Positions 42,465 to 51,987 of a stretch of DNA of 64,000 nucleotides are shown here, piece after piece. The notes under the pieces were generated by a model, which ran no database searches, was not told where the DNA came from, and saw only the letters and a list, made by a program, of their open reading frames with translations. Where the stretch lies: the NCBI RefSeq assembly GCF_009870125.1, contig NC_046679.1, positions 2,852,001-2,916,000 of the forward strand, written 5' to 3'. How positions within the stretch are numbered: position 1 is the stretch's first letter; each line of letters starts with the position of its first letter. The stretch comes from Drosophila pseudoobscura. Its lineage: Eukaryota; Arthropoda; Insecta; Diptera; Drosophilidae. The translations under genes and the position numbers were made by a program.

Positions 42465-44534
42465 TCAGTACACCTTGCACCTGAGGGGGGGATTCATTCT
42501 GGTGGTGTTCCCGCACTGAAAGGCCTCGGCAAAGGATCGGGTGTTGCCCATCATGGCGCGCACACGCGCCTCTGACGGTGCATGGACACTGGTCATGACA
42601 TGGGCATGGCGCCTCTCGGGCAGCACATCTGAACACATGGTCTGAGTTAGGCTCAGGAAGAAGACCTGCAGCGGGGTCTGCGGCATATGGGGCAGGGCTT
42701 CCGTTCCCGCATCCACAGTCTTGGAGTGATCCAGCAGCCACTTTTGGTAGGCGGCCAAGGCGATGCGGATGCCCACATTGTCGGCAATGTTCTCGCCCTG
42801 CGTCTCCCTCCTTGGTAGTTTTTGGTTGCCAAAGCGCAGCTCGCTAAACTGATCCACCAGACACTGTTTGAGCAGCTTGAAGCTCGTCTTGGCATCGCTG
42901 GACCACGAGTCGCGTAGATTTCCCTTTCCATCGAACAACAGGTTCGAGTCGTCGAAGGCGTGCGCTATCTCGTGGGCGAGGTCAAAGCCCAGAGTGCCGT
43001 ATTTGAGGGCCGCTGGGTAGACATCGTCCCAGAAGTAGCGATGCTGCATATGACTGGCCGGAAAGACCACCATATTGGCCTCCCTGACATAGCAGGGCGA
43101 ATCGATCGTGTCGTCGTAGAAGATGGGCTTCGACTGCGGCCTCTGCAGATCCTCGCGAAGGTTGAGGGCGCGCACCTCCAACAGACGCTCAATGTTGCCA
43201 TAGTAGTCGGCCGAGCTGATGATCAAGGAGCCGTAGTGCTCCTCGAAGTCCACAGATTCCTCGCCAGATATCTGGAAGGACATGAGCTTGAGTTTTTCAA
43301 CCATCCCATTGCGCGTCTGCTCATCGAGCCACTCCAGATCAGGGCCATTCAGCATCGCCTCAAAGGTGTCCTTCAGCTCCTGAAATAGCTGCCGCAGGAT
43401 GACGGGAATGTGGGGACTCTGCTGCTCCAGGGAGTGATAGACCATGTGATCCACCACAGCAGGAAATAGATCTGTGGTCCGTACCGCACAGTAGTCCTCC
43501 TGCTGCTGCTGTTGCTTCTCGGACTCCAATTCCACCACAAAGTCCTCTACCAGGCTCGAGAGCATATAGTTCGCCAGAACGCGTTTGGGTGTGCTCGACA
43601 GAATCTTGTTCAACTGCCACAGGTAGCCGGGCACGTACTCGTAGACGGGCAGCTGGTAGTCATGGTCCAGCCAGGTGCTCACAAATCTGGTGAAGTTCAG
43701 GGACGGTCCGTAGGTCTCCGTCAGGCTGCTGATCACTGTCAGGCGTTGTCTCAATCGCGGATCTCCAACCATCTTCCGGTCGATGCCACTGCGCCCCAGC
43801 TCCGAGTCCAGGGTGCCGATCTCAATGGCCGTCTTCTGGGCACGCTCTGGCGAGACACCAAGTAGCTGCTGCAGCCTCCACTTTAGGCGCACCTTCTTGA
43901 CCAGTTTCATTGATTCCTCATCTTTGATGACCACCAGGTCATCCCTTTGGCCCAGGGACAAGCGATTGATCTGGCTGTTGGCAATATCGGGGCCGACACT
44001 CACGCCTATGAACGTGATCTTCCCGTAGCGTCGCAGCAGCGTGGCCATCATATCAATGGCATCGAACTTGGACTCGTCCCAGGTGCTGCCCTCCACGGCC
44101 GGCATGCCTCCAAATTCCCTCAGAATGTGGAGCAGGTGGCTGCGCTGGTTCATCCTCAGTGCCGTTGTGTTCAGGCACGACTCGTAGAAGTACTTCACCC
44201 GCGTCTCCATGGGCCGGTCCGTGCTCATCTTGGGCTCGTTCAGCAGCTGTCGCACTCGCCGCAGATAGCCAGCACGGAGTGCCTGCCCGATGCTTTTGTC
44301 CGTCTCCCGAGAGGCTGCATTTATGGAGGGATACTTCCCGCAGGCATAGCCATAGAAGTCATCGCAGGGACTCACACTCGGGTCAATGAAGGAGCGCATA
44401 TCCGCTGACTTGGCGTGCCGCATGATCTCATGGCCCAGGGGTGTCGTTAGCTCCTTATAAACGCCCCCCTGGACATCCAAGCGCCCCAGGGCGATAAAGA
44501 TTAGGCAGAAGAGAGCTTGAGGAATGGCTCCCAT
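42465..44534 (-). CDS. secreted neprilysin-like M13 metallopeptidase (copy 2)
   Basis: A single exon encodes 689 residues from the Met at 44534; an upstream in-frame Met at 44579 would add 15. The preferred start gives a signal peptide (MGAIPQALFCLIFIALG). The zinc motif HEIAH within DLAHEIAHAFDD, GENIADNVGIRIALAAY and the C-terminal RCKVY are intact. The NAYY position reads PCYV, so the usual substrate-binding Asn and Ala are both changed. CDDFYGYACG near the N-terminus is the normal M13 motif. It lies 524 bases upstream of copy 1 in the same orientation, consistent with an old tandem duplication, although the two are quite diverged. Likely role: extracellular peptide cleavage, possibly in gut or reproductive tract. 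Confidence 0.92.
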   Translation of the reverse strand: MGAIPQALFCLIFIALGRLDVQGGVYKELTTPLGHEIMRHAKSADMRSFIDPSVSPCDDFYGYACGKYPSINAASRETDKSIGQALRAGYLRRVRQLLNEPKMSTDRPMETRVKYFYESCLNTTALRMNQRSHLLHILREFGGMPAVEGSTWDESKFDAIDMMATLLRRYGKITFIGVSVGPDIANSQINRLSLGQRDDLVVIKDEESMKLVKKVRLKWRLQQLLGVSPERAQKTAIEIGTLDSELGRSGIDRKMVGDPRLRQRLTVISSLTETYGPSLNFTRFVSTWLDHDYQLPVYEYVPGYLWQLNKILSSTPKRVLANYMLSSLVEDFVVELESEKQQQQQEDYCAVRTTDLFPAVVDHMVYHSLEQQSPHIPVILRQLFQELKDTFEAMLNGPDLEWLDEQTRNGMVEKLKLMSFQISGEESVDFEEHYGSLIISSADYYGNIERLLEVRALNLREDLQRPQSKPIFYDDTIDSPCYVREANMVVFPASHMQHRYFWDDVYPAALKYGTLGFDLAHEIAHAFDDSNLLFDGKGNLRDSWSSDAKTSFKLLKQCLVDQFSELRFGNQKLPRRETQGENIADNVGIRIALAAYQKWLLDHSKTVDAGTEALPHMPQTPLQVFFLSLTQTMCSDVLPERRHAHVMTSVHAPSEARVRAMMGNTRSFAEAFQCGNTTRMNPPLRCKVY

Positions 44535-45471
44535 GTTAGGTTGTGTGTTGCACGAGATTTGTTTCTCGACTGATCTCAAAATTTTGGCTGGGAATTGGCT
44601 GGGGCTTATCGGTTGATGGCGTCTCTCTTTCTCTCATCACACTATCTGTCTTACGCTATTTCTTTGCAGGTGCCTTGCCACTGGTTCGCCTCTGCCTATT
44701 TCCATGCGCTTTATTCTGACCTTTCTGTGCCTTTTTTTGGGAAGACTAAACTTAGCGTCTAATTTCTCAACAATATTATAGCCCGGCATTAAATTCAAAA
44801 GCATACAAATGTGGGCAAAAATGAAATGGATGACCGCCAAATATTTTCTGCAGGTAAAATCTTGATAAATCGCGGTCCATCGAGGATATTTTTTGTGTTG
44901 CTTTAGAAACTGAGACGGAGACTGTCGCACCCCGATATTTTAATGACATATAATTGAAATAATTAATTGTTTATACAAAATAGGGTCCAAAATTTGATCT
45001 GAAAGAAACCGTTTTATATACTTTTCGGTATATATTGACATTGAATTTGAGATGAAGGTTTATTTATGGTATATTGCATTATAATGGTATATTTCTTCAG
45101 TTTTCTCGATATTTCAGTATTTCAATAAAAGGCTAATATAGAAAAATACCAAAATTACCTCAGACAATCCACTGCCAGTTTTTAAACGTAAAATTCCAAA
45201 GTTCTCGTAGGTAAATGTAATCAAAACCATGTGGGCAGAGCTGAGAGTCTTAATTAGCCAACATTATTCAACAGAATATCAAAATTGATCAATAGGAATG
45301 ATTACTGGCTTACTGATTATATTCTATGCTATTCAGAAAAAATGTAATAAAAGTGAGTAGTTAAAGCTAGCATATCTCGTAGAAAATTTATTTATCAATC
45401 CGATTAGAATGGTAGTAGTAATAATAATAATAATAATATAATAATATGGTCTCCAATCCTTGGCGGAGACC
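44535..45471. other. region upstream of M13 copy 2
   Basis: CTTATC (44605-44610) lies about 70 bases upstream of the copy 2 start codon. Further right the sequence is AT-rich with several motif-6-like ggtatat elements (45020-45110) and a TAA/TAG-type triplet repeat near 45414-45440. No gene was seen. Confidence 0.5.
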
Positions 45472-45699
45472 GATTAACCCATTGTATGCCAAGGTGGTAT
45501 ATCAATATTCCACCGAAAACAACGCAAATTGAATCATTTTAGCGCAGTTCAGGTGAAAGATATCCTGGGTGCTTGTTGAGTTCAGAGGAAAGATTGCATG
45601 GATCTACTAGAAGAAATTACAATCAGTAACCATTTACCGCAAGTTGTTGAGCTGTTTAAATAGAGGAGGCCTCAGTGGGCTAAGGTCGTTTATTCATCG
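45472..45699 (+). repeat. dispersed repeat, copy B (upstream of RpS3)
   Basis: This shares its block order with 26921-27160 (see copy A) in the same orientation, and ends 127 bases before the RpS3 start codon. No coding frame and no clear terminal repeats were seen. A TAA-type triplet repeat lies just before it. Confidence 0.6.
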
Positions 45700-45708
45700 G
45701 AATATTTG

Positions 45709-45792
45709 CGGTATATTTTGAAAATGAGACGGTATATTTTGGTATATTTCTGAGGGTCGATAATTTAACGATAAATCCTGCTCTTCTTTCTT
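45709..45792 (+). promoter_or_regulatory. RpS3 promoter: motif-6-type array and TCT initiator candidate
   Basis: Three ggtatatttt units lie at 45711-45750, one (TTTGGTATATTT, 45738-45749) an exact match to Ohler motif 6. A pyrimidine stretch ctcttctttcttttctgctt (45781-45800) fits the TCT initiator used by fly ribosomal protein genes. The start codon is at 45827. Confidence 0.6.
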
Positions 45793-45826
45793 TTCTGCTT
45801 ACCACGTTTCCGTGCGAGTTGTCAAA

Positions 45827-46853
45827 ATGAATGCCAGCCTCCCAATTTCGAAGAAACGCAAGGTAATTTAGCGCAAATCGCATTGGAAAATGCAGAGGAA
45901 AGTGCAACGCGCCCGGCTGTATGATGTTTTCGTAAAGTTGTGTGAAAAATCTGCGCCGAACGTCGGAAAGTGAAGTGCATTCGTAGATAACCTCAAACCG
46001 CTGGCTGGCCTGGCGTCTACAATTTGTTGGAGGCAGCGTGGAGCGCCTCCCGTGTCAATTGAAGAACAACAACAGTTAGAGCAGGGAGCGGCTGCAGTGG
46101 ATTATGGTGTAGAATCATTGCTAATAATTGGTGTTTACATCATTTTAGTTCGTCTCCGACGGTATCTTCAAGGCTGAGCTGAACGAGTTCCTGACTCGCG
46201 AGCTCGCCGAGGATGGTTACTCCGGTGTGGAGGTGCGTGTGACCCCTTCCCGCACTGAGATCATCATCATGGCCACCAAGACCCAGCAGGTGTTGGGCGA
46301 GAAGGGACGCCGCATCCGCGAGCTGACCGCTATGGTCCAGAAGCGTTTCAACTTCGAGACCGGCCGCATCGAGCTGTACGCCGAGAAGGTCGCCACCCGT
46401 GGTCTGTGCGCCATCGCCCAGGCTGAGTCGCTGCGTTACAAGCTGACCGGAGGACTGGCCGTCCGTCGCGCCTGCTACGGTGTGCTGCGTTTCATCATGG
46501 AGTCGGGAGCCAAGGGCTGTGAGGTTGTCGTGTCCGGCAAGCTGCGTGGTCAACGTGCAAAGTCGATGAAGTTCGTCGATGGCCTGATGATCCACTCTGG
46601 TGATCCGTGCAACGACTACGTGGAGACCGCCACACGTCACGTGCTGCTGCGCCAGGGAGTGCTCGGCATCAAGGTCAAGATCATGTTGCCCTATGATCCC
46701 AAGAACAAGATTGGCCCCAAGAAGCCACTGCCCGACAACGTGTCTGTGGTGGAGCCCAAGGAGGAGAAGATCTACGAGACCCCCGAGACGGAGTACAAGA
46801 TCCCGCCACCCAGCAAGCCCCTGGACGATCTGTCCGAGGCGAAAGTTTTGTAA
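45827..46853 (+). CDS. RpS3: ribosomal protein S3 (uS3)
   Basis: Two exons, 45827-45862 ([12 protein letters not shown]) and 46149-46853, give 246 residues. Exon 2 opens with [19 protein letters not shown]. The KH type 2 domain ([38 protein letters not shown]) and the S3 C-terminal domain ([35 protein letters not shown]) are complete. It is a core protein of the small ribosomal subunit at the mRNA entry channel, and fly RpS3 also has a reported DNA-repair activity. Codon use is strongly biased to G/C-ending codons, as expected for a highly expressed gene. The 286-base intron was checked for a snoRNA; no convincing C/D boxes were found. Confidence 0.97.
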
Positions 46854-46951
46854 ACTTAGTTTTACTGTTCATCAAATGAGCGACTAATCCGAGTCGCCCC
46901 GTAAATACAACAAACAAAACAAACTAGAAACACACAAAGCCCTATAAATTC

Positions 46952-46957
46952 AATAAA
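46952..46957 (+). terminator. polyadenylation signal AATAAA for RpS3
   Basis: This canonical signal lies about 100 bases after the RpS3 stop codon, as expected for a short ribosomal protein 3' UTR. Confidence 0.7.
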
Positions 46958-48010
46958 CCATCAGAAGATAATTTAACTTTAACCGAGAAGAAGCAGCCGC
47001 CGGATCGAGTCTCCTTTTTGTGCAGTGCAGTGTAGAAAGCGAGGGTTGCCCCAAAAAGTTTCGACTGTCCAAAGTCTCGAGTGTGTGCCTTTGCGTGTCT
47101 CTTTTGCCAGTAAACCAGTTTTGAATATACCTTTATTTGTAATTCTCTTTATTTTTGTCGAGTTTTTTGTTGTTAAATTACTTGCGTTTCTCGCTGTCTG
47201 TCTTTATTTCCATTTCTTATGAAGCGGAAATCAGCGATTAAAACTGCTCACATTTTGTTCATTTTTTCGAGAAAGAGCCTGCCTGATTTATGAGGTTGTC
47301 CTTCGGTTAGCGTGTAGCCGGGACTCTGTGTCCGGTGTCCCACTGTCCGCTTGTCCGCTGTCCGCTGATAACCTGGCTCGCTTATGGACCTCTTATTTAT
47401 CATGTTGATATGTTTATTTCCAAGCACTATGGCACTGTGACACAGCCCGGCCCCAAAGGCACAGGGACCAGGGCAATGGCAGCGGCAGCGTGAAAATCAA
47501 CAATCGTTCAATTTATCAACATTTCCGAGATTATAGCGAGAGCGCGAGAGAAAGAGATTCATGTTGGGGGCTTTTACATCGTGCCCGTTTGAAACAAACT
47601 GAAATCGCAGCTGCAGCACACGATCCTCGCCCGATGACAAATGGCCACATGCAACACCCGGATTATAGCGGAGGAGGAGGAGGACGCGGAGGAGTAGCTG
47701 GTGCTGTTGCTGTTACTGTTACTGTTGCTGGCGAAGGAAGACTAGGGAGAGGCGACTGTGGGCCATGTCTTGGCGGCATCACGCATCAAGTTGCGATTTG
47801 CGCAATAAATCTAAATTAGCTAACTCAAAAGCGGTTGGTTCCTGGTTTCCAGCACTATTACAAGCACCCCTCCTGCACTCTCTCTGCGGCTGCTCTTCCA
47901 CCACTGCCACTTGGCCAATCAATTAGGGTCCACATCAAGGCAGAAGAAGCAAATTTTCCAAAACAATCCACGGGACTGTGAGAAATTTGTGTGCTGCTAT
48001 GGAATTTCCA

Positions 48011-48049
48011 TTGTTGCTGGTTTTTGTTGCTGGTTTTTGTTGCTGGTGG
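48011..48049. repeat. tandem repeat of ttgttgctggttttt
   Basis: Almost three units of a 14-15 base sequence (ttgttgctggttttt) stand in tandem. Confidence 0.8.
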
Positions 48050-49283
48050 ATTTCAACGCTCCCATAAATCATGCCAGAACCTTTTTAAACACGACTTTGA
48101 ACGTATGATTTCAACACAAATTTGTAAATAAATTAGATCGTGATTATGGCCAACATCAATATCTATCTCCGCCGAACATTGCGGCAGGCATCGTCATCTC
48201 CGCGGCCTCAGCCACGGCGGCGGGAGCAACATTATTAACCGGCCAATGTCTGACATGTGTGTGGCTGCCATAGCTCTCCTCTCCATAAAGACAGACAGCA
48301 ATAAGACTAACTATATATTATAATGGCATAAGCCACTACAACAAAAAGCAGAAACGAAAAAGAATACAAAAAAAGGCCCCGACAATTGCCGTCAACAAGT
48401 CTGCTATGTCGGCAGCACCAGTAACGTGTTACTAGTCGCATGTTGCAGTTGTCTCTCAGTGTGTGTGTGTGTGTGCAACATGCATATTGTCTGTCGCGGG
48501 GCTGCACAGGTTCATAACTTGCCTGTCAGCTGCCAGAGTTCTGGTGCAGGAAAATCTCTTGCAGCTAGGACGCACTATTAATACACTTTTTTGCTAACCG
48601 AAAGATACTCTACGAATAAAGGACATGGGATCAAAGACTATCAAAGCTCAGGCTGATTCAAACTTCCAGGAAATATCCAGATCACAGCCTGGATTAAGTC
48701 TGTGTCAAAATACTTGTCCTTCCTGCTACTTTTGCTTTACACATGGCATCATAAGATGTCCTCGTATTATCTTTTCTTTTTTCAAGAAATTCCCTCGAAG
48801 TAGACTCAATGAATTCTTTGAATTTGAACAATATCTTTGAAAACAGATTTGTCTTTAAGGTATAAACACTCCCATCAAATATATTAATCATTATTTTAAC
48901 TATCTGTCAATAGAATGCTTAGAATTACATATGTACATATGTATATCTCTCGCACTCATCATCTTAAGCAGTCTTTATCCAACTTATTTGAAAGAACTAA
49001 ACAAACTAATGAGATACTTGAATGGACTTCCCTTTAAGTACAATCAACTGTTCGCGTTTCCCACGCCAAACACAATTCTATAGACACATTTATTGCCTTA
49101 TCCTGTTCTTGATAAATACCATACTAGAAGATCTAACCTTCAGCCGCACCACAAGCCGCATCCATCTTTGAATGGATAGGCCCCATCCAGGGACCCCATG
49201 GCCGTGGCAAGTGAACAATACAATAACAATGGCATTGTAACTGTAATAGTTGCAAGTTGCAACTACGAGTATTTTGTATTTCT

Positions 49284-49318
49284 ATAAGGCATAAGGCATA
49301 AGGCATAAGGCATACGGC
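49284..49318. repeat. 7-base tandem repeat ATAAGGC
   Basis: There are four exact ataaggc units and a fifth with one change (atacggc). Confidence 0.9.
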
Positions 49319-49550
49319 TTTGCTCTGCTCGTTCGAGTCTCTGGCTATATTTGCTTTGATTTACCAACATTATTATGAGGTTTTGTGTCATGATTTTGCC
49401 ATCATTATTTAGCATTAAGAAACGCTGGCTGGCGCGTAATGTGTTTTTCATGTGAACTGCCAGGCCAGACGACATTTATCATCATCATCAGATGCGATGC
49501 TGCTGCTGCCTGCCTGCTGCTGACGCTTGGAGTGGGATCTGTAGTGGCTC

Positions 49551-50861
49551 TCACTGGTAATAGCCACGTTTGCCAGCCTCCTCCACGATCGTTTGCAGTG
49601 CGGCAAAGGCTTCGCTGGCCGTGGACTCAATCTCACCAGCGGACAAAATGAACAGATCCTCGCTGTCCGGTGGTCCGCGCAGCTCGTACGTGAAGGTAAT
49701 GGGCACCTTTAGATGACCATGAACCCAGTCCTTGGATCCGCCGCTAGAGGGATAGATGGTCTCGTAGATGCTGCCACTTCTGTAGATTCGTCCACTCTGC
49801 TTCTTGATCTGTTGGGCTGCCAGTTGTCCGATCTCCTTCAGATCTTGATAGTTCTCCACTCGCTCTGGCGTGTGGCCATAGGGGAACATGATCAGCTGGG
49901 AATAGCTGTGCAGGGAAATGAAGGTCCTTATCCGCTCCGACTGGATGCGATTCTCTAGGAACTGAACGATGCGCTGCGTCTCCACCTCGCTGCCCGCCGA
50001 CGGTCCGGAGTAGTCGTAGCGACAGGGATCGCCACTGGCCCCCGTCGCGTTCCAGTGAAACGGAAAGTTTCTGTTCAGATCCACACCCCGGCATATGCCG
50101 AACAGAGAGCGATTCTTGCGCCACATGCGATCGCCCTTAAAAGTGTAGCGATAGCCATCTGGATTCACTGTGGGAAAGATCACCCAGTTCTGGGAGCGGG
50201 CCAGCGTCTGCACAGCTGCATCCTTGGAGTTCAGAAGCTGTTCGATGAAATACGTGGCCGTGGCCGGGGCGATCCATTCGCGCGCATGGATCCCGCTCTC
50301 CACAAAGACGCTGGTAAGATTCTCCCCTCCAAAGGCAATCCTCACACCTCTGATGGGGAGTCCCTGGGTGCTAGCCCCCAGATCCACCAGGGTGACCACC
50401 TCTGGCCGCTGCTGGGCCAGAAACTCGAGCCAGGCGTAGATGCTGTCCAGTTGGAAGTAGCGTTTCCAGTCGAACTGATCTGGCGGAGTGCCCTCGGGTG
50501 CCACCTCGCGGTAGTTGGCATCGATCAGAGCCTGGAAATTGTGGTTCAGGATGCGGTGGCTCACGTTGTAGCTCTGTAACAGGTCATCGAAGTCGGCCAC
50601 CTTGTGCGAGGTCACCATGATCGTCAGTTTCTGTCCCGGCACTCGGGCATGGCCCATGAACGAGCACGAATCGCTTGCCAGCTCCAACGCCTGGAACAGT
50701 TGCACGTGATCGGCACTCGCCAGCTCTACTTGATAGATGCGCGTGTGGTCGTACCGGGCCTGTGCTTGCGATTGGGGCTGTGCAGGGACACCAAGCTGAC
50801 CAAAGGTCAGCACCAGCCACAGTAGCAGCACCAACAACCGAGTGATCCACAACATCTTCAC
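49551..50861 (-). CDS. secreted M14A metallocarboxypeptidase with Lys in the specificity pocket
   Basis: A single exon encodes 436 residues: a signal peptide (MKMLWITRLLVLLLWLVLTF), a propeptide (about 25-115) and a carboxypeptidase A/B-type catalytic domain. Zinc ligands and catalytic residues are all visible: HAREW (H69, E72 in bovine CPA numbering), RMWRKNRS (R127), DLNRNF (R145), SLHSYSQ (H196), IYETIY (Y248) and FTYELR (E270). The residue after SGGS, position 255, sets side-chain specificity: Ile in CPA, Asp in CPB. Here it is Lys (SGGSKDW), which predicts preference for acidic C-terminal residues. It is probably made as a zymogen and activated by trypsin in the gut. A TGATAAG site lies about 80 bases upstream (50941-50947). 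Confidence 0.94.
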   Translation of the reverse strand: MKMLWITRLLVLLLWLVLTFGQLGVPAQPQSQAQARYDHTRIYQVELASADHVQLFQALELASDSCSFMGHARVPGQKLTIMVTSHKVADFDDLLQSYNVSHRILNHNFQALIDANYREVAPEGTPPDQFDWKRYFQLDSIYAWLEFLAQQRPEVVTLVDLGASTQGLPIRGVRIAFGGENLTSVFVESGIHAREWIAPATATYFIEQLLNSKDAAVQTLARSQNWVIFPTVNPDGYRYTFKGDRMWRKNRSLFGICRGVDLNRNFPFHWNATGASGDPCRYDYSGPSAGSEVETQRIVQFLENRIQSERIRTFISLHSYSQLIMFPYGHTPERVENYQDLKEIGQLAAQQIKKQSGRIYRSGSIYETIYPSSGGSKDWVHGHLKVPITFTYELRGPPDSEDLFILSAGEIESTASEAFAALQTIVEEAGKRGYYQ

Positions 50862-51987
50862 TCGCGTACAGTCAAATCCAGTTTAATCTTTTGCTTTTGT
50901 CGAACAACTGAAAGTGGAATATGCTAAGCGGAATACATACTGATAAGCAATGATTAGTGAAGGCAGAGTGTTCTTCTAGATACCGTATAATGGGACTACA
51001 ATCGAAGACATACATACGTACGAACCTTGTAAAGGCTAAGGACTGATGATAGAAATTGATTGATTAAAGTTACTGCCCAATATGCCCAATTTCAGTGAAC
51101 CGTTCGAGGAGTAGCATGGAGATTATTGTCTCATCCACAGAACATCTTCCCTGGTTGAGATAAGCTTCGATTAAGAGCTTTTCAGCTTTTGTAAAGCTCT
51201 TCTCTTCTGTCCAACCGATCGCTTATATTTCGTACGAGTATGTATCGTACATACATATGTATTTCTATTGTGTCTATCATCCCCGAACAATTACAAATAA
51301 CGAAAGAAATTGTATAACGATCGATTTCGTGTTTATAAAGGACAACCCCAACTTGCAACTTAATGCAAGTTTGGGTATTTATTGACTTTGACTTCCATTC
51401 CATTGCGCTCTTCTTCATGCGCGGCGGTTCCTATATTAGTCCGAATCTTTACTTACGAGTAAAAGCACGTAGGAAACAGCCGGAAGGACGCCATAGATTG
51501 TGTCAGATTGTATAGTATAGATGTATTCCATATCAGCATCAGTCCATCTGTTTGTCCCGTATACCTAGGTATACATATTTTATAATATATTGCATAAAAT
51601 ACTATTAGATAGAATTTGGTATAATTGGGAAAAAGTTCGCCCGAGGCCTTGTTTCGGTTGCGGTGTTACTGAAATTTTCACAGAAAGGAGATGTATCAAA
51701 TCTCTCTACACAGGGCATTTAGCCACTTCAGAAAATATCTAACAACATTTGTATAGTAAACAGAATTAATTTTTTTTTTCGCCAGTTGTTACCTAAGGTC
51801 TCTAGCTTACAATAGATATCGTATACTATCAATTTGGTCATAAGGTTTGAGTCAAAAAACAAAACGAATCACTTCGCCTATCATTAGAGGGATACATATT
51901 TGATGTAAATTGATCGAGTAGTCGTCACTATACATTGTTACAGTTGGGATAGTCTGATTTCGGAGAGTCCATAATGGTGGCACTACT
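50862..51987. other. region between the carboxypeptidase and the ABCA gene
   Basis: It contains the carboxypeptidase promoter (TGATAAG at 50941-50947) and, further right, AT-rich sequence that is the 3' flank of the ABCA gene. No coding exon was seen. Confidence 0.55.

Larger units (their letters stand above)
46958..49550. other. intergenic region with simple repeats
   Basis: No supported gene was found. It holds GGAGGA/GCTGTTACTG-type triplet stretches (47668-47735), a 15-base tandem repeat (48011-48049), a TG run (48459-48475) and a 7-base tandem repeat (49284-49318). Its right end is the 3' flank of the carboxypeptidase. Confidence 0.55.

Noticed and set aside
45863-46148. snoRNA in the RpS3 intron
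   Set aside because: Vertebrate RPS3 introns carry U15, but no paired C and D boxes with guide sequence were visible here.
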